A stretch of DNA of 64,000 bases from Atrichornis clamosus. Its lineage: Eukaryota > Chordata > Aves > Passeriformes > Menuridae. Both the position numbers and the translations under genes were made by a program. This document shows, one piece after another, positions 34,431 through 46,640 of this stretch (position 1 is its first letter; the number at the start of each line of letters is the position of its first letter). The notes beneath the pieces were generated by a model, which was not told the DNA's origin, made no database searches, and saw only the letters and a list, made by a program, of their open reading frames with translations. The stretch is from contig WBMZ01011770.1 in assembly GCA_013400975.1 (NCBI GenBank), positions 114,622 to 178,621 on the forward strand. The letters are read 5' to 3'.

Positions 34431-37400
34431 CAAGAAAGCCATATTCACAGTAGTTTTCAACCAGAATGGTTAATAAAATATTCTATACAGTTCTGAAAAA
34501 TCACACGTGAATAGCCCTTTTCTGCAAAACCGGTATTTCACAAGTAAAAATTTTAGTGAAGTTTACCTGGAATCGTGGTTCCATACAGCTTTTATCCACA
34601 AGGTGGCATTCCTAACAGGACATGGTCATTTCTTGCTGTTTTTGAAGGTCTCTAAATGAAAGGTAGTCATAAGCATTTGTAATGTTATATGCGCTTTTTA
34701 TGTTTTCATTTTTATAAAATGAAAATTGAGAAAAAAAACCTAACAGTAGTTTAAGTTAGAAACCTAAATGATAATTAGGTTAATACTCTTTGATATGTGG
34801 AGAACCCAGAAATATGTGATGGTTCCAGGTCAGCAAAATAACACATTCATTCATGGCATTATATGCTACTAGAGACTTTTCAACTGTAAATCTGGAACCA
34901 ATTTTGCTTTAATGAAAGAGTCTAAAATAGTTTAAAAAATCAATTGTTTAAATGAAGAGCACAAATAATACCATGGTCTTGTATGCAAAACCCCAGTGTT
35001 TGGTGTTTTGAATATGATGCAGCATATGGGGCTTGTAGTAAGTTCTGGGTTAAAGAAGATAACAGTATTAATGGGGGAAAGCTGTATAAATGATGTGTCT
35101 TACTGTGCAGGGAAGAATTTTTCATAGCTTAGTCTTAAAATGACCAAGCAATTTATTTTCATATGCCTGCCATCCGGGTTGATAACTGAGCCCACAGACA
35201 GCCCTGCTTTCCTTCAGGCTTTGTATCTTTTTCAGTTTCTTGTAATTTTTGTATGCTAGATTCAAATACCTTGTTACTCTTTTTCTTTAAATACAAGCAT
35301 GAAGGCAGCATAATACAGCCTGCTAAACCAATACAACTGCACTAGATCTTACATAACAGGGACATGCATATTATATTTTTCTCCCCCGTGGTTAAGGTCC
35401 TGATCTTACTTTGCTTCTTTTGCTGACTCTGTAAGATCAGGCCTGAGCTAAATAATCATTTATATTTCCAGTCTAGCTGGTGCCCTACTTGCATTTTGAT
35501 TTGGAAAAAAAAGACATAACCTAAAGTTTGTGCTTAAACTATAATCCAGTGTAAATTGTGGAATTTTCTTCAAGTCTATTTCAAGTCAACAGAAAGGAAT
35601 ATCAGTAGTTTTTGTTTGATTTATTGTTTTTCGGTTGCAAAATTTCTGTGGTGTCTTGTCTAATGCGTGTGTACATTTCCTGCTAATCCCTCCACTTCAT
35701 GTGCCATCCCCTACTGATGCCTCAGCCCTCTGAGTTTGGTTCCTCACACTTAACACAGCTGAAAGGACAGAGCAGGGCTGCATCCACTGCTGACACTAAT
35801 GACGGCCTTTGCTGAGTTAGTGGCTACTGCTTTGGCATTAAGCAGGCGTTCTTTTTCCTAACATGCTGTTGTACCTCTGTCATCTCTCAGAGATGGCTAT
35901 GCAAAACAGAATATGAATTCCTGTTCACTGAAAGCAATTGTTAGTCAAAAAATCCCCACTTTCAGAATGATCAGGCTGGTAGAACCAACTTGCTGGTTAA
36001 ATCTGGCACAAGGACTGCCGAGGCCAACCTGAGTTCATATCTCATGTTGACTACCAGTAAAATTTGAGGGCCTGAACAGCACCTACATGCTGCAAATTTT
36101 GAAGAAATATGCTGAAAATGACTATTTCAAGGATTTGGAAATGGCTGGACAAAGAAAGTTATACATAATAATTATGAAATATTGATGAGGAAGTAAATGA
36201 TTGCTGTTGCTGTTGCCTTTAAAGTTTAGTTACACGCTGAATTTTCTTTGTAGTCATTAGGCATAGCACTAGATGAGTAGATGGGACAACATTCTTCTGA
36301 GAAGAGCAAGAAGCCTGTCCCAGAGAGGAGGTTTAAAAACAGGAAAAAAAATGTACTGGGGAAAGAAACATTCTCTGCTCTGATGGCTGCCATGTAGAAA
36401 GGGCTTATCGTGAAGGATAGTCTGTAAATAGAACTATACACAGCTGAACAAGGGGAGCAGGTTAGTCAAGGTAACGGCAGGGTTCAGGATGCCCCAAAAT
36501 GCCATAATGTGCAGGGTGCAATGGACATCACCAGTAGAAATCAGTGGTCTGGAGCATTGCTGATGTTGCTTCTGGGACATCTCACAATGCCAGATCAGAT
36601 GGGTATGTACTCCAACACCCAGAAATGGGAGAAAGAATTTACGCTGAATTTGTCCTTTTGCCTGAGGGTCTCTCAGTTATAGGACAGTGACTATAAGTTC
36701 ATATAACCAAGCTCTTGCAGATAACACTGTCAGAAAAAAGTGGCTGTACTGACTGCAGGCAAGTAATAGTCCTGATACTTCATGATGGATCTGCAAATTG
36801 CTTTGCTAGTACAAAGCACGTCAGGGGCTAATTTGATGCAGTTTATTGTTTGCAAGAGGTAGATTATAAATGTTTGGAATTGCATCTTACGTAACTGCTG
36901 CTGCATAAGCATAGGTATGAGTAAGTGTGAACTGGGAAAGGAAAATGTGATACTGGGAACTGTAACCACAAGTGTTATCACTTCCCATATGTAACAAACT
37001 TATGCCTAGGGCAAGGAAGCACAGTTACTGATAGAAGCTATGTTTGTTCATGCAGGTGATTTTATTGCTCTAAGTGATTTGTCACTCTGGATTACATTTT
37101 TTTATGAAATACTCTTCTGGACTGATTTTACTCCAAAGGAAATTTGGAATTGTTTGCTTTCAATAGATGACCGGGTCTGCCTATTGAAAATGTTTAAAAC
37201 CATCTTTCATGATGGTTTTAAATTGGTGGGATACAAAGGATAATTACGCAACATGGGGGTTTGCTTCCCCAAGTTAGTAACATCATCTCTTTCATTCTCT
37301 CCCTTTCAGCTCCTCAGTCTCAGAAATCTAGAACTACACATTTTAGAAAATTATCAGATACTTAAATATTTAATATACTTCCAAATTGTAGATTTTACTT

Positions 37401-39689
37401 TATCTGTTATCAAAAAAATATGCTGAATTCTCTGAATTTATCTTAGGTGCTGAAGAGACACTGATGATTACTGAAAACAGAAAAACAATCTTCACTTCCT
37501 TTACAAAAGGCAAAAAGATGTTACATTTTCAGACTATTAAATCTAGCTTTTAAATCCTGATTCCAGGAAGTGTGCAGCACCTGAATTGCCAACATCTCTG
37601 TTCCTTGTGCTCCTGGCTCACTGATGTTAAAGTTCTTTCTTTCTTATGCATTTAAATTATTGTCAAAAGAGATAGTTGTAAGTCCAGGTCCCTTCCTTCT
37701 CAGAGACATCTGAATGCAAAACAGAGTTATCCACTGTGCTACTTTGGCCTGACTCTAGAATTACTTTACTAAAGACAAATCAAACCTAATATCCAGTCAA
37801 CCACTGTTCAAAATGCAGAGTGGCAAAGCTGAGCCAGAAGATACCGAGTACAAAGTGAACTTTTCAGCACTCTACAGAGCCAGTATAAAAGCTAGTTGAA
37901 CGAACTACTAAGATCTCCATAGTGCCCACTATCACAAAATGTTACTCATTTCCACAAGGCACAGCTGACACCTGACAGCAGGAAATGAAGAAATATAAAT
38001 TACTTTTTAAAAATCTGTCCAAAATAAAATTTGCCTTCTGTGAGCACTTAGTTTGTGCAAAGCCTGGGGGTGAAGCGTGGATCTCCCACCTCCCATGGTG
38101 GTGGCTCTTCAGTCAGTTCAGGGGCAGCAGAAGCATCATCCTCAGTCATGAGGTTTTTTCCCTTGTATTAATTGCATGATCTGCTTCATAAATCAACTTA
38201 TATATAAATGGAACAGCTTAAAAGTCATTATGCAGCTCAGCAACTGATGAGTTATTGTGCCTTATGGCTGTGTGGGTAAGGACCAAAGAGACAAAAATTG
38301 GTCTCTTTAACCTCCAATGTCCCTTAACTCTCCCCTGATTACTTTCCTGTCACTTTAATTTAAGATGTATTTTGGTCAACTTCTGAAAGTAATTCTATGA
38401 TGCATTTGTCTCCAGTTCCCCAGAAACAATTGCCCAGTCCTGTGTTTCTAAACTGCCTTCTGTACATTGCCTTTCCTTTTTCCTTTTCTGATAGCTGTAG
38501 TGGATGTTGTTAGTGATGATGCTGTGTGTAGATCTGGTTTTAGAGGATAGACATAAGAAATAAGCAACATTTGGAGTGTCACTGAGACCACCTTGGTAAT
38601 TTTTTTTTTGTTTACAAGCAGATGTCTCTGTAATGCACTCAAATTCTTCACCATCACCCATTATCATAAAGTCATTTTAGCATAACTATTTTTTAATTCT
38701 CCAAGCCTTTTCACAGGAGAACTTAAAAACCATCTTTCTAGGATAAATTTAACTCTATATTCCAACTCAAAATACCAGAATAATAAATTTTAAAAAACAT
38801 AATCTTCTAGTAAGCATTTTGTTGTTAATATAATTAAGTTCCTTTCAGGCTAATACTTGGACTGCAAATCAAGCGTTTTATTTCCCTTTTGGAATCAGGT
38901 ACCCTTTGAAATATTCATACTTAAATTCTGTGAACTGTGTTATTATTCTGTGTTGTGACACAGTGTTGTCACTCTACTTCTGTCCAACAGAATTTTTAAA
39001 ACTGCCATGAGTTCTGAATGGAAGGAAAAGTGTGTGTATGCAACAATTTTCAGTGGAGAGGAAAACCAGAAGATATTATTTTGTTATTATACCTTGACCT
39101 AAGAGGAGAAGAGGTGCATATGTATGAGTGTGCAGATATTTGATAAGTTGATATCTTTCTGAGAAAGCTTGAAAGTGATGATTTTTGCAACATTTCAAAT
39201 TGATTAAGGGATGCCGGGGTTTCTTCCCTGCCTTATTCCTATCCCACAAAAATTTTAAAAATCAGACTTCACTACGTAGAAAGTAAAAAATTGGGGGGGG
39301 GAACAGCAGCAAAATCAGATCCAGTGAATGGTCAGAAGCTGGACACAATTTCTGCCAAGTGTCTGTAAATTAAAGCCCAAGATTGAAATTCTGACCCCTT
39401 AAACAATTCCTTTAAACAAGGCCATGACTAAGGCTTCCTCTAGCCTTAAAATCTTACTATAAAAGTGGAGCTATGGTTTTCTTGAGAGATTTCTGCTGCA
39501 GTGAGGCTAGGTACCAGGGAAACAGCTTTTTTGGATGGGACTGAGATGGGTAGTTCTGCTTTTTGTCTGACAATAATTCTGAGCTAAAGGAGGAAGAAAG
39601 CATTAAAATTTTTATTTAAACTTCAAAAATTGTGTTTAACATGGGATGAGCATTTATAGATTAGCAGTCTTTATCTGAAATTGTATGAT

Positions 39690-39745
39690 TTTGTATATAT
39701 GCATATGTATATATAATGTAGATGCATACAGATTGTATATGTATT
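39690..39745. repeat. AT/GT alternating tract
   Basis: A run rich in TATATG, CATATG and TATATA steps; a decayed dinucleotide repeat. Confidence 0.55.
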
Positions 39746-42700
39746 TCAGTTTGTTGTGTGCATAGAATATCATGCTCTTGGGATCATTGTGAGCCGTCTT
39801 GACTGATGCATCTCAGATCACATGTAGGAAGAGATGTGCATTCCTGTGGGTACCAGTCTGCCACGTCATCAGATCCAGGTGGCATCTGGCCCATGCCGTT
39901 GTCCTTCCTACTCCATGCATGTCAAATGTCACAGAGCAACCACACGACTTCCCTGAGCTGTGCTGCCGGGTTCAGAAGTGCAGCATTGTCCGCAGCCCAG
40001 GGCGCCAGCTGGCCTTGACCCTTGGCTGGTTTTGTGCAGCACCCTTGCCTGACCTTGGCTCACTGTCACTGAGAGAGCTGTCACTGAGCTCTGAGAGTCT
40101 GTAAACTGAAACTGTGCAAGATGGGTAAAAACAGGCAGAACTGAATGTGCTGAGCTGGGAAGGCTGTTTCAGGGATTGGGGACAAATACTGACATGGAAT
40201 CTGTAAAAACCTAAGGAAGAAAGCAAAGCCTTAGAAGATGACATCTCTGCAACTCTGAGGACTTGTACTGAATTACTGGGGTATTTTGATGTGACTGAAA
40301 TGCCTTTCTTACTAAAGTGTGCAAGACCAATAAAAGGCAACAGAAACCACTTCATATGCTTCTCTCTTCTTTTCCCCTCTCCCTTTTCCTTTTCCACACA
40401 GCTCCTCATCTCATCAGCTCCCTCCTGACCTGTCTGAAGGATGCTTCTCTCATCAGCCTCTGGTCAAAAGTGCCTCTTGATGCCCTTTACTGCTGTCATT
40501 TCACTCAGTGCATCATACAACCCCCAAGGCACACTTGGCACGTGGTGCTGTTCTCTCACTGCTCTTGACCCCAGTGTCCACACTGGCATGGTGGGGTGGC
40601 CCTGGAGTACTGCAGTGACCAGCCACTCCTCTGGCCACCCATGCAGGTGCCCAGCTTGGCATCAGGGCTGGAGGAGCAAGAATAACGTTCTCAGCTCTGA
40701 TGTGAATATCCAGGGTCAGGGTAGGACCAGGGGCCCAAGATACTCTGCACTATTGCTTGCACAAGCACCCAGGTGACAATAACTTTGTTTTTGGATCACA
40801 GCAGTCACCGAGGCTGCTGGGCTCTGGCATAGATTCCTCCCCTTGCTGTCACAACCAAGGCCAGCAGCTGTGTCCAGAAGCACACTATATTTATATATGG
40901 CAGACTCTCAGCTGACTTCAGATTCTTCTGATTTAAAGAAATAATCTCATTTTGGGAGTGTCTATTAGCCTTTATAGGCTTCATGTTTGGTGTACTATGT
41001 GTATAGACAGCACTTGGATGCGGCAAAGCCTTATTGAACTTCTGTTGGTTTAAACTTGGTTTAGACATGGAAGAAATGTTTGTACCTTCTGGCATGTGCT
41101 CTACAACTCTTCAGACCAAACTGGAGATGCTGTGTCTCCTTGTCTCTCATGTCCTTCATAACAGGCTCCTTTCTACTAGCAGTGCATTTCTTGATGCCAG
41201 TTTCATCTCACTTCTGATACCAGGTGATTAAGCAAGCACAAGGTGTTGCACAAAAGGGACTACTTGGACAATTTAAGCTGTAGTGCAAGTATATTTTGTT
41301 TCCATATATTTTAATTCAAGGGGTTTTTTGTTTGTTTGGATTTGTTATTTGTTGATTGTTTTGTTTGGGTTTTTTAAAATGAAAATGCGAACATTAAATG
41401 GTTAGCAATTTAGCTGTCCCTGAAATGTCAGTTCTGAGGACCAGATTTGGAATGGGATTTACCTCTGATTTTGTTAGAGTATCCACTTTGGCATACAGTG
41501 GAAGTTGTATTTGCTTCACTATTTGCAATCAGACTAATCAATACATTTTTATTATATTATATAATGACATTGTGTGGATTTCAGCTGTAACTTCAAATGC
41601 ATGAACAATGCTTGCTACTTGCCGACTGATATTTAAAGAAAAACCTTAACGTTTGAAAAATAGTAACATTCAGAGAAATTAGAGACGTGATTTGGTACAT
41701 AAAGTGGTTAAGAAATTCCTTCAGTATATTCTTAACTAAAGAGGGGAATAAACAAGTGATAGAGAACCAACAAAGAGGCAGGGGCAGAAGGCAGGAAAGT
41801 GGTTGTAGTGTTAAGAAGAAAGTTCATAACTCATTAATGTAGGGCAATTATTTGAAGATATTAAATGTTATGGTGTACAGGGGAAGTGCGATACCTTTCT
41901 AGAGCTTTTGGCAAAATTTCAGATGAGAGTACAATGTCTGTGGTGCAGGGTAATGGAATAAGTGGAAAGTTTTTTCATTATGTTGATAATTAAGCAAAAA
42001 GCAGGGGGGAAAAAAGGTAGCTGTAAAAAGGAGCTTCTTCTATCTGGGAAGAAATTACAGTCATGTTGAAAGCTGTTTATTACAGAGAAAGGTGTGATCT
42101 CAATCTGGCCTTTGAACTTTGTACTTGGATGATTTTCCACCAGGAAAAAACACCATGAATGTTAACTCCAAAGTAGCAGTGAGACATGTTACTAGTGAGA
42201 GGTCTCCAAAGCTACAAAGTGTGAACTAGATATAGACAAAAAGTGGGAAAATATATCCCACAAACTAACCTGCCTACTTGGTTAAATCATTTGGGAACAT
42301 GGAGATGTGGGATTTCATACAGAAGAAAGAGATGAAGGTGCTCAGGAGAAAAAAGGCTTGCTAGTCACACTGTGAGCTCCTGCTCTGTAGAAGCCACTGC
42401 TGCCCAAGCTCCCCTAAGAAAACCAACCTCTGTTTGGTGTCAGCTGAAGGCAGAAATGTTATTGCACAGTGTACAATGGCATTTACTCTTGGGCATTTGC
42501 TAAACAGGCAAAAGATACATTTTGGAGAGAGACTCACAGCAGTCTATCAACTGAAAAATAAATTAATCTCTTCTGCAGCCCACTCCATTATAACCCACTG
42601 CCCTTCCTCCTCTGAACTTGGATTCACTACGTTTCCAGGCACATCTGGGCTAAGAGAACATATTATGTAGCCCAAGGGAGAGCAGGTGGACCTGTGCAGC

Positions 42701-45284
42701 CCTATGTGTGTTCAGCCTAATCTGAGAAATCGGCTTTTGGAGGAGGGGCTGAGATCTGGGGGCATAGATGCAATAATTCATCATCACTCTTTTCCCTGAC
42801 TGTGAGAAACTGCTACACCTGCTGCCCTGCTTCAGATGGGCTTTGAAATACTGGCAGGCTGAAGGGCATATGAGTTTTTCTTTGATGATAACAAAAATAA
42901 GCACTTTGGTCTGGTATCTGTAAAGCTAAGGCAGTTTCCTACAAGCAGCGATAATTCCAGAGCAGTTTCTGGCTTGCAATTGATACATAAACAAGAAGAG
43001 TATTTTTAGAAATGCTGGTTGCTTTTATTATTAGGGAAAAAAAAGACAATCACTGCTAATTTTTAGTTTTCTGAGTCTTTTAATACATAATTTCCAACAG
43101 AAACACTTTGAATTATCAGAGAGAAGGGAAATAACTCATTGCTGTGAGACAAAACCAGCAGTGCTTAGTATAGAATAACTACTAGAAATTATCGTGCTTT
43201 CGGAAGGAATCCGAGTGTCTTTATACCAAAAAGTCCAAACCATGTTCAGCTGTGAACCAGAACCCAGAATAATGATGCAAAGCAAACACCCAGTGATGTA
43301 CACAACCTGTCCAATGGGAATGAGAGTGTGTTAGAGGGCTGGCAAGATGCCTAAAACCACAGTGCTGGTATGGGTGCCCTGATGGGAAAAAGACCCAACA
43401 TACAGCAGCTCGGAGTCTGTGTTAGCAGATGCAAGCTGTGTATGCACCTTCTGTGTTTGCCAGGACTTTTACAGAAAACTGGGAAGATTCACTCCTGATT
43501 CATCATAGGTTTTCACAAACCTGCAGATGCCAGGCCTGGGTTTGAGGTCTGGGAGAGGCCACGAGCTGCCTGTGTGACTGTTGCTGCAGCAGAACCAACA
43601 GGTCCTCCCCAGTGTGGAAACTGGGGAATTTTGCAGACCTGCCATGGGAAGCAGGTGGGTGTCATGCCCGGGGCGAGCGCAGGGCTGGGTCCTGCTTTGC
43701 AGCACTGCCAGTGCTGACTGGTCCATCCCTTCATGGCCCACCTTACCCTCTCCCCTTGCTGTAATGCCACAGCTGCCTGGTACCACCCTCTGCACTGCTG
43801 AGAGCCCTTGGGCTAATTTGAGCATTTAGGGAAGGCAGTAACAGATATAGTAACTGTACATATAGATATGGTAATATTTTATTTTGGAAAAAATTTGAAA
43901 GAGTTTCCAAATGGCATCTAAAAATGAATTGCAAGAAGAAGCTGGACTTATTGGAAATACAACCTGTAGCTTCGTTGAAGCTCATTTATTTAAGCAGGCT
44001 ATGAATTATTCTGGTTTTGTTCATCACCTGGCTGTCTGACTGACTGTGTAACATTAGCATCTACATCTGTATGGAACTGATATTACTGTGCATCTTTGAA
44101 GACAACCCTGGAATTTCAGAATAAAGGGTTTAATTAAGTGCTGGATTTTACTTTATGGAAACTCTGCAACCTGATTCATTTCAAGTGAATGACAAAAGTG
44201 CCATGGAGTCCAATGGGAGTAAGATTGGATTATTGCAAAATGCAGGCTTGAAATTAATTATATATTTATTAACTTTAAAACAATTATCCACTACATTCCC
44301 TCTTAACCTTTTCATTATTGTTTTATCCAGCCTAAAAGAGGTACCCCAAGAAGTGATTCTGTCTAAATGTGAACATGAACAGAACATCATGCTTTCCAAA
44401 GCAATTAAAATTCTCATTCACTCTTTCCATCTCCCTCATGCTCGCTGTGTGTAATGAAGCTGAAAGACAACAAGGAGCATGGTCACTGGAGATAAGTGTC
44501 AAGTCTGTGATTGAAGCTACTGAAGTTCCCCACTAATATGGCACGTGAAAACTTGGCTAAAGAGGTGATACAGTTCCAAAGTCAAACATTCAGCTGCTAG
44601 AAAATAACCAAGTCATACCTTCCAAGGCAGCCTTAGCTCAATTTCCCTATATACACCCTTTGTAATATAGTATTTAATTACATTATCACAGATAAGTTAC
44701 TCCTGAAATTTCCTCCTAATACCTTCTCATTCGTTTATCTATATAGCCCGTTGAGCTGGGTCTTCCTTTTTTCCAGAGAGCATTGCATTAGAACCTAACA
44801 GAGAGAGATTTGTTCTAAAGTCTTGATTTCCTAAAGTTTCAAAGGCAAAATCAACCTGACATGACAGCCTTTAGAGAGGAGAGCTGTGGGGAGCCCACAG
44901 AGGACAGGGTGGAGCCTCGTGTCCGTTCGTCCCATCCACCTCCCCTTATATTTTGGTAGAAGTGACAGTCCAGTGCCTGCCCAGCAATACATCCTCACCA
45001 CTCACTGATTAACCAAAAGTCCCTTGCCCAGCTGGAAGAGCTCATCCGTGCTAGCTGAGCAGTCAGGATTTTATTTTGCTCCAGAGACAGGAAAAATGCA
45101 ATGCATTTTATAAATCCTGTCACAGAGGAAGGGTACAGAGCAGGTGGGCAAACATACTAAGGAGGACTTAGCATGTTTGCTAAGGCCATTCATGGCTGGC
45201 CTGAGATTGGGAGGTGTCAGGAAGCACCTTGTAAGTCACTGGGAATGGGAGCAGAGGAGCAGCTTTGCAAGTCTCCCTTTTCCT

Positions 45285-45425
45285 TTTGGCAGTAGCTAAT
45301 TAGTATCTACGTAGGGAACAAGTTCCCGTTGAAAAGCAAAGCCTTGCACTGTCTCTTACCAAGCAATTATTCATTGCCATTCAAGCAATTACTGCTGCCT
45401 CTGGGACAGCAGCTACTTTCTTCTT
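45285..45425. promoter_or_regulatory. Candidate conserved element with repeated CAATTA
   Basis: The block contains AGCTAATTAGTA, CAAGCAATTATTCATTG and CAAGCAATTACTGC, so the CAAGCAATTA decamer occurs twice, 22 bp apart. It has no coding potential and no repeat family I recognise. A regulatory role is inferred only. Confidence 0.3.
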
Positions 45426-46384
45426 TGAGAAACACAGGAGACGACTTTCCATTAAGCAGTCAGTCTTGTTTACAGGAAAATGCATAAATAAATAATAGAA
45501 ATAATCTACCAAGGCAAAATTCGATCTATTTGATTTTAAGTGAAAAACCTGAGGGAAGCCACTGATGTAGAAAATACTGAAGGTTTTTGGCTCTACCTGA
45601 GGAAAAATAAAAGAAAAAACCCAAATGATTTAAAGCCTTTTCTGTAAAAGATTTACCTTATGTTTTCAAAAATTATTATAACCTCTTCAAATAGGTTAAA
45701 AAATATCACTACTCCCAAGTTGGTGGGGGAACAAAGAGTGCACATAGCTTTCCTGCCAAAGACTTAGTTTCAAGTGTTCCAGTTCCTGATTATTTTGATA
45801 GGAAAGTATGAAAGGATGCATGTCTCTGTGTGATGGCAGGTGACACTCAAGATGATCTTGCTGTGCGCTGGCTCGGGGTTGCCAAAGACCCATATTTGAA
45901 GGCACGTGAACAGCAGCCAGGTTGCACATTCAAAAGCACGCAGAGCCATCTGCATTTAACGGGCATTTCTTTATCTGGATATGAGCACAGTACATGCCAG
46001 GGTCTCCAGTATGCTCAATTTCAGGGTTTTTTGCAGGACAGTGATTTATAAAAAGCTGCTTAGAAATAATGAACAGGATCAAGTGGAAACGAATGGCGGA
46101 GCAGTGAGACGATCTGTGCTTTTAACAAGCTGTGGCAGTAACAGATGAAGCAAACTGGCCTTCCCTGGCTCCGCAGCTTGGCTGGGGAATATCTCTCACA
46201 AGGGGGTCGAGCCCGCATTTGCGTGGCAGCACAATCGCTCATGAAAGTCGAAATGCCGCTCTCCTGGAGGGCTTACGTGGCACATCGTGGTGCAGAGCTG
46301 CGGAAATAACACGCACGTTTCCCTTTCGGCCTTACAATGGTATTAGTAGGCTTTTCCGGGACTTCTGCCGACTTATCACACCGT

Positions 46385-46640
46385 ACTTTCGGAGCCTAAA
46401 GCAGGACCGAGGCCAGGAAGGCGGCGCGGCAGCCTGTGCCGCGCTCGGGAGAGCAAAGACAGCTCTGGAGCTGACTCCGCCCGGCCTGGGAGCGCCGCGC
46501 CGCACGGCGCTTGGGGACGGGGCGGCCGTGGGAGCGCTGGGCCCGGGGGCGCGCTCTTTTCATTCCCGGTTGTCCGCACAGAAAGGCATCCCCAGCAGCC
46601 ATCTGCCGGGCCCCGCTCCCAGCCCGCCTGTGGCGTAATG
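46385..46640. promoter_or_regulatory. Orphan CpG island
   Basis: Roughly two dozen CpGs occur within about 200 bp, in the middle of a CpG-poor interval. Frames are open on both strands (46132-46638 plus, 46376-46666 minus) because of composition. The translations do not resemble GPR158 exon 1 or any family I know. A promoter for a non-coding RNA or a distal alternative first exon of GPR158 is possible. Confidence 0.55.

Larger units (their letters stand above)
28261..46130. other. Non-coding intergenic region, left part
   Basis: About 18 kb without a recognisable coding exon. Open frames are short and lack family motifs. Recognised items are the inverted CR1 at 29195-29570, an old CR1-like fragment near 33205-33600, candidate conserved elements near 34325-34430 and 45285-45425, and an alternating AT/GT purine-pyrimidine tract near 39690-39745. 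The interval probably belongs to the regulatory territory upstream of GPR158. Confidence 0.55.

Noticed and set aside
46132..46638. 168-codon ORF across the orphan CpG island
   Set aside because: Its second half is compositional. I compared it with remembered GPR158 N-terminal features (signal peptide, MDVASYLY-type segment) and saw none.
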